Source: an uncultured Prevotellaceae bacterium
Lineage (GTDB): Bacteria; Bacteroidota; Bacteroidia; Bacteroidales; Bacteroidaceae
Length of the DNA stretch: 54,199 nucleotides
Reading direction: 5' to 3'
Assembly: GCA_902775605.1 (NCBI GenBank)
Contig: CACYNE010000043.1
Location: forward strand, 1-54,199
Both the position numbers and the translations under genes were made by a program. Positions 41,559 through 48,887 of this stretch are shown piece by piece. Each line of letters starts with the position of its first letter. Within the stretch, counting starts at the first letter, position 1. A model generated the notes under the pieces. It made no database searches and was not told where the DNA came from. It saw nothing but the letters and a program-made list of their open reading frames with translations.

Positions 41559-43214
41559 TCAATACCCCGGATTCTGCTTGATGCCAAGATCCTCGCCCTG
41601 CAGGCCGTTGGGGATGGGCTGGCGATAATGCTTACCGCGCACATTATTGTACTTGGCCACCAGGTGGTTGTGCACCTTCTGGAAGTAAGCCTCCTGGTCG
41701 GCGGTGAAGGTCTGCTTCTCCTTCCAGTCATCAGCAAAGTGCTTGTAGTTCTTCACTTGCTGCACACTGCTGATGAGGTTCTTCCAGCGATAGCTGTTTA
41801 GCACAGAGAACTGCTCGTAGGTGAACTCATAGTCCCACTCGCGCTTGATCTGGTCGAAGGTGGGGGCGCTGACCTCGGCGATACCGGCACGACGGCGGAG
41901 CTGGTTGAAGGGCTCGGCAGCCTCCTGGTTGCGACCCAGCTGCACCAGGGCCTCGGCCTTGATGAGCAGTACTTCGGCATAACGAATCTCGATGCGGTCA
42001 ACAGAGTTTTTCTTGATCTCCAGATTCTCTGAGTCCTCGTAGCTTTGATCGACACCCTTGCCGTTGATGGGCGTATAGATGGGCGAGTAGTAGTGGTGAG
42101 TGAGACCCGTCTCGGGGTTCTTCAACTCAACAAGGTAGGTCTCGGCCAGGCGCTTGTCGTTGGGCTGTTCGCGCTTCCAGTTGTCGTAGAGGTCGTCGTC
42201 GGCCACCTCAGTGTGGTTCTGCTTATAGCCGTTGCCGTTCTCACCGTTCAGGAAGGGATAGGTCCATGAGCAGTGTGTCTGGTGGTTGCCCTGAGCATCC
42301 AGCTTGTCGCCGTCGTGGGCGATGGTGAAGAGGTGCTCGTTGGTATTGCGCTTGTTGCTTTCATAGTCGCGTCCGAAGAGCTTCGAGAAGTCGGGGTCGA
42401 GGGCCAGGCGACCGCTGCTAATCACCTTGTCAGCATATTCGATGGCCTTCTGCAGACGGTCGGGCGTGGTGGTGAACTCGGGGTCGGTCTGTGTGTTGGC
42501 GATGGCTGCTACCTGCTCTGCCGTCAACGGGTTGTCGCCCCAAACCAGATAGGTACGGGCCAGCAGTGCCTGGGCAGCCTGCTTCGAGGGCACGCGGGGG
42601 TCGCCGCTATAGTCGAGCAGCAGGTTCTCGGCATCGGTCAGGTCCTTCACAATCTGTGCAAAAACGTTGTCGAGGCTCTGGCGCTCGGTGGTAGAGCCGC
42701 CTTCCTCTGTAAAGACGGGCACCTCGCCCCATAGCTGAGCTAACTTCAGATAAGCCAGGGCACGCAGGAACTTCGCCTTGCCCACGGCGGCGTTGTAGCC
42801 ACTCTGCGTCACCTTGTTCAACTTCAGCGAATTGGTCACGGTGGTGATGGCCTCATTGTCTTGGGCGATACCCAGCAGCAGGTGGTTAAAGATCTTGACC
42901 TGATACCACGTGGTGGGCTCCTGCTCGAAACGGCTGTTCAGTGGGCCCTCTTTGCTCTCCTCACCCTCGAACGAGATGAGTTTGTTTGAGTTCAACTCAA
43001 TGATGAACGAGAACGATGATGACAGGGGCTGCCAGTGGCTATAGACGCCGTTGACCAACGAGAGCGCCGAGGCGTCGTTGTTCACCACGTTCGTCTCGTC
43101 TATCTGGTTGCCGCCAGTGTTGTTTGCGTTGTCATCATTGTCACTTGAGCAGGCTGTGAAGCCCGTCGATGCCACTGCCACGAGGGCTGCGAAAAGAAAT
43201 TGCTTTTTCTTCAT
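41559..43214 (-). CDS. Orphan SusD/RagB-family nutrient-binding lipoprotein
   Basis: A 551-residue surface lipoprotein: hydrophobic 5-18, lipobox FTAC with Cys22, then SSDNDDN. The helical TPR-like SusD body is clear from 'GKAKFLRALAYLKLAQLWGEVPVF' in pieces, 'SKQAAQALLARTYLVWGDNP' and 'EIRYAEVLLIKAEALVQLGR', and a C-terminal SusD domain follows. SusD proteins cap a SusC receptor and capture nutrients, but no SusC is adjacent here: upstream is a sulfur-enzyme gene and downstream a smaller OprC-like receptor. Its own promoter carries the shared tandem operators, so it belongs to the sulfur-linked regulon. The ligand may not be a glycan. Confidence 0.9.
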   Translation of the reverse strand: MKKKQFLFAALVAVASTGFTACSSDNDDNANNTGGNQIDETNVVNNDASALSLVNGVYSHWQPLSSSFSFIIELNSNKLISFEGEESKEGPLNSRFEQEPTTWYQVKIFNHLLLGIAQDNEAITTVTNSLKLNKVTQSGYNAAVGKAKFLRALAYLKLAQLWGEVPVFTEEGGSTTERQSLDNVFAQIVKDLTDAENLLLDYSGDPRVPSKQAAQALLARTYLVWGDNPLTAEQVAAIANTQTDPEFTTTPDRLQKAIEYADKVISSGRLALDPDFSKLFGRDYESNKRNTNEHLFTIAHDGDKLDAQGNHQTHCSWTYPFLNGENGNGYKQNHTEVADDDLYDNWKREQPNDKRLAETYLVELKNPETGLTHHYYSPIYTPINGKGVDQSYEDSENLEIKKNSVDRIEIRYAEVLLIKAEALVQLGRNQEAAEPFNQLRRRAGIAEVSAPTFDQIKREWDYEFTYEQFSVLNSYRWKNLISSVQQVKNYKHFADDWKEKQTFTADQEAYFQKVHNHLVAKYNNVRGKHYRQPIPNGLQGEDLGIKQNPGY

Positions 43215-43280
43215 ACTGAAATTCTCCTTTTACCTTTAATTAATTATACTATGTTACTGTTTTTATTATTTTCAGCGCTG

Positions 43281-43351
43281 CAAAGGTACGGCGATTTCCG
43301 CGCTCCCACAATCGCCTTTTCATGGCATTTCGCATACCAAACATTTGGCAT
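43281..43351 (-). promoter_or_regulatory. Promoter and tandem operators of the orphan SusD
   Basis: Minus-strand -7 TACCTTTG (43281-43288), 20-bp spacer, -33 TTG (43309-43311). Operator 1 at 43311-43328 is ATCGCC-N6-TGGCAT; operator 2 at 43334-43351 is ATACCA-N6-TGGCAT. It fills the space up to the stop of the upstream PLP enzyme gene. Confidence 0.75.
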
Positions 43352-43355
43352 TGGC

Positions 43356-44591
43356 TCAAGGGCGCACGGCCTGCATAATGTCCTCCAGCAAATCTTCGCC
43401 GGCTTCGAGGCCGATGCTGAGGCGGACGGTGGTGTCGGGGACGGACATCTCCGCACACTGCTCCGACGTGAAGAGGCCGAAGATGGTCGAGGCGGGATGG
43501 ATGGCCAGCGACTTGCGGTCGAAGAGGTTCGTGGCGCGGCGGATAATCTGCAACTTGTCGATAAATGCCCAGGCGGCTTCCTTCGATGCGAGGTCGATAG
43601 TAAAGACGGCGCCAGGCAAGGGGCCGAACTGGGCTTTCGACAATTCATAGAAGGGGTTATCCTTCAGGCCGGTATAGTTTACGCGTTTGATCTCGGGCAG
43701 TGCCTGACATTGCTGGGCCAGCCACAGGGTGGTTTCTGCCTGACGACGGAAACGGATGTCGAGCGTGTCGAGGCCCAGCGTCTCCATATATGCCACCTGT
43801 GGCGTCATCAGCGCACCGAGGTTGGTCACCAGTTCTGTCTTTACACGCGCCGTAAACGCCAGTTTCTTGCCAACCTTCTTCGTGCGACTCAGTAGGGCGG
43901 GCGAGGGATGCTGCGACCAGTCGAACCGTCCGTAGTCGATGAGCAAGCCACCAAGACCGGTGCCGCCGCCAGAGATATACTTCGTACTTGATACCACCTC
44001 GATATCCACTCCGAAATCGCCAGCATGGAAGGCAGGAAACGGCACAATGGTGGTATCGGCAATCAGGGGCACACCCTTAGCATGGGCTATCTCCGACAAC
44101 TTTTTGATATCAGCCACGAACAGCTGTGGATTAGTGATAATCTCAAAGAATAGTGCGGCGGTCTTATCGTCAATCTGCGCCTCCACCTCATCAGGCTTCG
44201 TGAAGTCAACGAATCGCGGCTCTACACCAAAACTGCCCAACGTGTCGCGAATCAGTGAGACGCTGTTGCCAAACAGGTGCTTTGAAGCTACGATGTTCAG
44301 GCCTGCGCCACTCACTGCCGTCAGGGCATAGGCAATCGCCGCCATACCTGTGTTTAGTGCCGTTACGCTCGTTGCTCCTGTTATCTGTCGCACGCGCTCC
44401 TCCAGATAGGTTGTCGTGGGATTGGCGATGCGGGCATACGACGGATCCATCGAGCGACCGCAGAAGGCGTCGTTCATCGCCTTGGCCGAGGGGAACTCGA
44501 ATGCCGCCGTCAGATATACCGGCATTGAGAGAGCCCCGTAGGCGTCAGGCTTCTGATACTTTGTGGTTAATACTTTCGTTTCGTATTGCAT
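43356..44591 (-). CDS. Cys/Met-metabolism PLP enzyme (O-acetylhomoserine sulfhydrylase / cystathionine type)
   Basis: A 411-residue fold-type I PLP enzyme of the trans-sulfuration family. The PLP Lys is in 'SSTKYISGGGTGLGG' (Lys204), the cofactor Asp in 'PLIADTTI' (Asp179), and 'YARIANPTTTYLEERV' and 'ALNTGMAAIAYAL' are family signatures. The C-terminal 'VRLSIGLEAGEDLLEDI' is complete. O-acetylhomoserine sulfhydrylase (making homocysteine from sulfide) is the likeliest activity; cystathionine gamma-synthase, gamma-lyase or methionine gamma-lyase cannot be excluded. I start at 44591 (MQYETKVL); the longer ORF enters the -7 box. Controlled by the shared tandem operators. Confidence 0.9.
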   Translation of the reverse strand: MQYETKVLTTKYQKPDAYGALSMPVYLTAAFEFPSAKAMNDAFCGRSMDPSYARIANPTTTYLEERVRQITGATSVTALNTGMAAIAYALTAVSGAGLNIVASKHLFGNSVSLIRDTLGSFGVEPRFVDFTKPDEVEAQIDDKTAALFFEIITNPQLFVADIKKLSEIAHAKGVPLIADTTIVPFPAFHAGDFGVDIEVVSSTKYISGGGTGLGGLLIDYGRFDWSQHPSPALLSRTKKVGKKLAFTARVKTELVTNLGALMTPQVAYMETLGLDTLDIRFRRQAETTLWLAQQCQALPEIKRVNYTGLKDNPFYELSKAQFGPLPGAVFTIDLASKEAAWAFIDKLQIIRRATNLFDRKSLAIHPASTIFGLFTSEQCAEMSVPDTTVRLSIGLEAGEDLLEDIMQAVRP

Positions 44592-44624
44592 GTTGTCGGT
44601 TTTTATAATGTTTCTAATCGACTG

Positions 44625-44695
44625 CAAAAGTAATGGGTTTCAGCGACGTGCACAATCGCCCTATCGTGGCATTTCGAATACCATGAGTTTGGTAT
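44625..44695 (-). promoter_or_regulatory. Promoter and tandem operators of the PLP sulfur enzyme
   Basis: Minus-strand -7 TACTTTTG (44625-44632), 20-bp spacer, -33 TTG (44653-44655). Operator 1 at 44655-44672 is ATCGCC-N6-TGGCAT; operator 2 at 44678-44695 is ATACCA-N6-TGGTAT. Offset 23 bp. A lone TGGTAT half-site (44720-44725) lies in the divergent promoter. Confidence 0.75.
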
Positions 44696-44717
44696 TCCTC
44701 ACAAAACTCAAATTTCT

Positions 44718-44749
44718 TTTGGTATTCTTCTCGCTTATTCGTAACTTTG
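44718..44749 (+). promoter_or_regulatory. Promoter of the MGMT-like gene
   Basis: TTTG at 44718-44721, a 20-bp spacer and TAACTTTG at 44742-44749. Confidence 0.65.
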
Positions 44750-44782
44750 TAACCGAAAATAACGAAAGGAGCGAATGATCCG

Positions 44783-45121
44783 ATGAAAGACTATCCCGAC
44801 AAGATGACGCCAGAGCAGGCGAGGACTTTTAAAGATGATGTGCTAAACATTGTCAGTCAGATACCTCGTGGCCGCGTCACCACTTATGGCCATATCGCAG
44901 CCTTGACGGGCTGGCCAAGTCATGCAAGGATGGTTGGTCGAACCCTGCGTTACACCCCTGAGGCCGCATCGCTCCCCTGTCATCGCGTGGTGAATAATGC
45001 TGGCCGTACTGCCCCTGGCTGGAGTCGTCAGCGTCCGTTGTTAGAGTCCGAGGGAGTCACCTTCAAACCCAACGGCCACGTTGACATGCTGCGTCACCTT
45101 TGGGAACCAGATAACATTTAA
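44783..45121 (+). CDS. MGMT-family DNA-binding protein (alkyltransferase-like)
   Basis: A 112-residue protein consisting only of the C-terminal DNA-binding domain of O6-alkylguanine-DNA methyltransferases: 'IPRGRVTTYGHIAALTGWPSHARMVGRTL' in pieces (helix-turn-helix with arginine finger) and the active-site motif 'LPCHRVV' with Cys66. Alkyltransferase-like proteins usually have Trp or Ala here; this one keeps the acceptor Cys, so real alkyl transfer is possible despite the missing N-terminal domain. Divergent from the PLP enzyme. Positions 45122-45348 hold only the next promoter. Confidence 0.88.
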   Translation: MKDYPDKMTPEQARTFKDDVLNIVSQIPRGRVTTYGHIAALTGWPSHARMVGRTLRYTPEAASLPCHRVVNNAGRTAPGWSRQRPLLESEGVTFKPNGHVDMLRHLWEPDNI

Positions 45122-45305
45122 CAAAAGAGTCCCTGTTACATTATTCGATTTGTTTCGTAAGCGTCATTAAATAGGACTATCTTCGGAAAACTTTCCTAAA
45201 TCCTAAATGTGGCTTCGCGCAAAAATTGGAGTGGTTTTCCTTGTCATTGATACATTTATTCAACTGTTTGGGCAAATAGTTCAACGTCATTATGTTGATT
45301 AGCAG

Positions 45306-45313
45306 TAACTTTG
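45306..45313 (+). promoter_or_regulatory. -7 element of the galactan locus
   Basis: TAACTTTG, 35 bp before the GH51 ATG. No -33 match at 19-21 bp, consistent with activation by the locus regulator. Confidence 0.5.
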
Positions 45314-45348
45314 CAGCCAGTTTTTACTAACTATTAACTGAAAGCACG

Positions 45349-47373
45349 ATGAACAGAAAAATGATGGCAGCCCTGCTGCTGACCAGTGCCCTCACTACAA
45401 CGGCACAAACAGAACCTATCCGTATCGACCTCGGCCAGAAAGGAGCTGTGGTGTCACCCAATCTTTATGGTATCTTCTTTGAGGAGATCAGTCATGCTGG
45501 CGACGGCGGTCTCTATGCCGAGCTGGTGCAGAACCGCGGCTTCGAGGAGCATGTGTTGCCTTCAGGTATGACCTACCGAGACGGCAAGGCATACGCCCCT
45601 GATGCGATGAACTATGAACACCGCAACAATCGCAACTGGAACATCCCCTGGAACATGGAGGAGAAGAAGATGACGGGCTGGAAAGTCACGGGCTTGAAGG
45701 CCACCGTGAAGGGCGAGGTCGTCGAAGCCAAGACTCCGCTGCACCAGAACACGCCCCACGCCATGCAGCTCGACATCAAGAAGGTCCAGAAGGGCGGCAA
45801 GGCCGTGCTGGCGAACACGGGCTACTGGGGCATCGGTCTGAAGGCTGGCGAACGATACGACCTGCGTTGCTATGTGAAGTCGGCCAACTACAAAGGCACC
45901 ATCACCGCACGGCTGCAGGACGGCGCGACGGGCCAATCGCTCGGCGCCGTGACGCTCAACAGTCGTCAGCTGAAGGACTGGACGGAACTGACCGCCACGC
46001 TGACTGCCGAGGATACGACAGCCAAGGGCGAACTGGCCTTGGAGTTCGACAAAACAGGAACGGTGCTCGTCGATTATGTGTCACTCTTCCCGCAGGCCAC
46101 CTTCAAGGGGCGCAAGAACGGTCAGCGTGCCGACGTGGCACAGATGCTCGTTGATTTGCATCCGAAGTTCATGCGCTGGCCCGGCGGCTGCATCGTTGAG
46201 GGGGCTACGTATGAGAACCGCGTGCGGTGGAAGGAGACGCTGGGCGACCCGATGACCCGTCGTGGCGAGTGGGACCTGTGGGGCTACCGTGCCACCTGGG
46301 GCATGGGCTACCACGAGTTCCTGCAGTTCTGCGAGGACCTCGGGATGGATGCCATGTTCGTCAACAATGCCGGCATGTCGTGCTCCGTGCGCAACGGCGA
46401 CTTCGTAAGCAGTAATGCCGACATGGATGCCGTCATCCAGGACTTCCGCGATGCCATCGACTACGCGCTGGCTGACCCTGCCAAGAACCGCTGGGCCAAG
46501 ATGCGCGCCGAGGCCGGTCACCCGAAGCCCTTCCCCTTGAAATATGTGGAGATAGGCAACGAGAACGTGGGAGCTGAGTACGTCACCCACTTCAACTACA
46601 TCTTCAAGAAGCTGAAGGCCGAGTATCCGCAGGTCACGTTCATCAACACCTTGGGCCACACCGACCAGCTGCTGGCACAGATTCCCGGCGACTACATGGT
46701 GGATCCCCACTGGTATCGCGACCCCAACTTCTTCTTTGCCAATAACCACCTCTTCGACGAGGCTCCCCGCACACACGACATCTACGTGGGTGAATATGCC
46801 TGCCTGGGTGGTGTCGGAGCCGGCAACTTGCTGGCAGCCATCAGCGAGGCCGCCTTCATCCTGGGCATGGAGCGCAACAGCGATGTGGTGAAGATGTCAA
46901 GCTATGCGCCGCTCTTCGAGAACGAGAACCGCCGCGACTGGCCCTGTAACCTCATCCACATCAACAGCCTCGAGGTCTATGGCCGCGCCTCCTACTACGT
47001 ACAGCAGATGGCTGCCGAGAACCGTCCCACCTATAATATATATGTGAGCGAAACCACCACGGGCGACGACAACAAGAACACGCGCCACTTCTGTCAGGCG
47101 GGTTACGACGAGCAGACCGGCGAGCTTATCATCAAGGTGGTGAACGGTACCGACCAGCCTTACCGCCGCTCGTTCACCATCGACGGTGCCCGCAACGTGC
47201 TGCCCACGGGCAAAGTCATCACCCTCAATGGCGATGCCAAAGACGAGAATACCTTCGAACAGCCCACGAAACTCGCACCCCGCACCATCCTCTTCGGCAA
47301 GTTCGGTCGTCAGTTTGATTATGAGTTCCCCGCCATGTCGTTCACCGTCATGCGGGTGAAGGTCAGCAAATAA
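45349..47373 (+). CDS. GH51 alpha-L-arabinofuranosidase
   Basis: A 674-residue exported enzyme. Signal peptide 1-20 (ending TTTAQ). N-terminal 'PNLYGIFFEEISHAGDGGLYAELVQNRGFE' in pieces is typical of GH51; an inserted carbohydrate-binding-like beta domain spans about 95-245; the TIM barrel follows ('KFMRWPGGCIVEGATYENR') with the acid/base in 'VEIGNENVG' (Glu405) and the nucleophile in 'IYVGEYACLG' (Glu482). The C-terminal beta domain ends 'FTVMRVKVSK'. It removes arabinofuranose side chains from arabinogalactan or arabinan. First gene of the locus; 13 bp before the first GH53. Confidence 0.93.
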   Translation: MNRKMMAALLLTSALTTTAQTEPIRIDLGQKGAVVSPNLYGIFFEEISHAGDGGLYAELVQNRGFEEHVLPSGMTYRDGKAYAPDAMNYEHRNNRNWNIPWNMEEKKMTGWKVTGLKATVKGEVVEAKTPLHQNTPHAMQLDIKKVQKGGKAVLANTGYWGIGLKAGERYDLRCYVKSANYKGTITARLQDGATGQSLGAVTLNSRQLKDWTELTATLTAEDTTAKGELALEFDKTGTVLVDYVSLFPQATFKGRKNGQRADVAQMLVDLHPKFMRWPGGCIVEGATYENRVRWKETLGDPMTRRGEWDLWGYRATWGMGYHEFLQFCEDLGMDAMFVNNAGMSCSVRNGDFVSSNADMDAVIQDFRDAIDYALADPAKNRWAKMRAEAGHPKPFPLKYVEIGNENVGAEYVTHFNYIFKKLKAEYPQVTFINTLGHTDQLLAQIPGDYMVDPHWYRDPNFFFANNHLFDEAPRTHDIYVGEYACLGGVGAGNLLAAISEAAFILGMERNSDVVKMSSYAPLFENENRRDWPCNLIHINSLEVYGRASYYVQQMAAENRPTYNIYVSETTTGDDNKNTRHFCQAGYDEQTGELIIKVVNGTDQPYRRSFTIDGARNVLPTGKVITLNGDAKDENTFEQPTKLAPRTILFGKFGRQFDYEFPAMSFTVMRVKVSK

Positions 47374-47386
47374 AAACTGTCAAGCT

Positions 47387-48493
47387 ATGAAGACGAGAAT
47401 ACTGCTAACGGCATGTCTGCTATTGCAGACAATACTGATTGGTGCACAGGTTAATAACGATTTCGTAAAAGGCGCCGACGTAGGGTTCCTCACAGGTCAA
47501 GAGCGACACGGGCAGAAATTCCATGATGTCAGAGGCAATGAGCGCGAGTGTCTGGAGCTGCTGAAGAATGATTATCAGATCGGAGCCATTCGGATGCGTG
47601 TTTGGGTGAATCCCCGTGGCGGTTCATGCGACAAGAATGAACTGTTGGCGATGGCAAAACGGGTGAAGGCATTAGGCATGGACCTGATGGTTGATTTCCA
47701 CTACAGCGACTCATGGGCAGACCCTGCAAAACAGCCTATCCCCCGAGCATGGATTGGCCATTCGTTTGAAGAGATGAAACAAGATGTGCGCAACCACACC
47801 ATCGATGTGCTCTCGTTGCTGAAGCAGAACGGTATCCAGCCTCGTTGGGTGCAAGTGGGCAATGAGACAACCAACGGTATGCTGTGGAGTGTGAAAACCA
47901 ATGAACGCGGTTGGGAGGTGAAGGATTCGCTGGGACACACCATGATCACTCATAGCATGGGGCATATCAAAACAGAACCTCAGCAGTATGCAGGCTTTAT
48001 CCGTGCTGGCTACGATGCTGTGAAGGAGGTCTTTCCCCAGGCCATCGTTATCGTCCATCTGGACCGTGGACATCGGCAGGACATCTACGACCGGAACTTG
48101 GACACGATACTGAAATATGGTGGACGGTTCGACATGGTCGGTATGTCGCTCTACCCCTATTGGGCAATGGAGGACCATCCCGAACTGAAAGCCGATGATA
48201 TCATCACCGATTGCATCAAGAACATCCGCCACGTCAGCGAGAAGTACAAGTGCGACGTGATGATTGTGGAGACCGGCTACGAGGTGAACGAACAGCATCC
48301 TGAGATTATGGAGGAGGGATTGCGTCAGCTGACACGTGTCATCCGTGAGGCTCGTTACGAAACCGAAGGACATTGCCGTGGGGTGTTCTATTGGGAACCA
48401 CAGTGCATGCCAGGCGGCTATAAACTTGGAGCCTTCGACAGCAAAGGCACCCCCACCGCCATCATGAATGGATTTATCGAACACAACAAATAG
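47387..48493 (+). CDS. GH53 endo-beta-1,4-galactanase 1
   Basis: A 368-residue exported enzyme: signal peptide 1-20, then a single GH53 barrel beginning 'FVKGADVGFLTGQE'. Catalytic residues are visible in 'QVGNETTNGMLW' (acid/base Glu160) and 'IVETGYEV' (nucleophile Glu295). 'VDFHYSDSWADPAKQPIP' is a family signature. It cleaves the beta-1,4-galactan backbone of type I arabinogalactan and pectic galactan. No lipobox, so periplasmic or secreted. Compact compared with the second copy. Confidence 0.94.
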   Translation: MKTRILLTACLLLQTILIGAQVNNDFVKGADVGFLTGQERHGQKFHDVRGNERECLELLKNDYQIGAIRMRVWVNPRGGSCDKNELLAMAKRVKALGMDLMVDFHYSDSWADPAKQPIPRAWIGHSFEEMKQDVRNHTIDVLSLLKQNGIQPRWVQVGNETTNGMLWSVKTNERGWEVKDSLGHTMITHSMGHIKTEPQQYAGFIRAGYDAVKEVFPQAIVIVHLDRGHRQDIYDRNLDTILKYGGRFDMVGMSLYPYWAMEDHPELKADDIITDCIKNIRHVSEKYKCDVMIVETGYEVNEQHPEIMEEGLRQLTRVIREARYETEGHCRGVFYWEPQCMPGGYKLGAFDSKGTPTAIMNGFIEHNK

Positions 48494-48521
48494 GATTACC
48501 AAAAACGAAAGGACTAAAACA

Positions 48522-48887
48522 ATGGATGCAAAGTACACTAAGAAGGACATGCAACTGCTTGCCGCGGTAACGGCATACGTGGAGCAGTATATCTCGAAAC
48601 AGGTGATCACGCTGGCCATGGCGGGCGATAGTCTGCAAATGAGCCACGAGGCCATACACTACAAAATCAGGAGCCTGACTGGGCTTTCGGGCAGTGAGTT
48701 TATCCTCAAGTTGCGCCTTCGCCACTGTCTGCACCTGATGGTTGACGAGCACCGCAACATATCGGAGGCTGCCGACAGAAGCGGCTTCAAAAACATCCCC
48801 TATTTCCACACCTGTTTTCAGCAGGAGTATGGGATGACGCCCATGGAATATCTGAACAATGTAACTACTAAAACAATAGCACAATGA
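48522..48887 (+). CDS. Stand-alone AraC-type HTH protein inside the galactan operon
   Basis: A 121-residue protein that is almost only an AraC-type DNA-binding domain: helix-turn-helix 1 'ITLAMAGDSLQMSHEAIHYKIRSLTG' in pieces and helix-turn-helix 2 'NISEAADRSGFKNIPYFHTCFQQEYGMTPMEYL' in pieces. It has no sensor, receiver or membrane part. It starts 28 bp after GH53-1 and its stop overlaps the esterase ATG by 4 bp, so it is made with the enzymes. It could be an autoregulator or a modulator of the locus regulator at 52322. I start at 48522 (MDAKYTKKD); the longer ORF begins inside GH53-1. Confidence 0.8.
   Translation: MDAKYTKKDMQLLAAVTAYVEQYISKQVITLAMAGDSLQMSHEAIHYKIRSLTGLSGSEFILKLRLRHCLHLMVDEHRNISEAADRSGFKNIPYFHTCFQQEYGMTPMEYLNNVTTKTIAQ

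Noticed and set aside
46081-46776. 231-codon minus-strand ORF in the GH51 gene
   Set aside because: Antisense to the GH51 catalytic domain; no independent support.
47711-48655. 314-codon minus-strand ORF over GH53-1 and the HTH gene
   Set aside because: Antisense to catalytic motifs of GH53; no recognisable domain.
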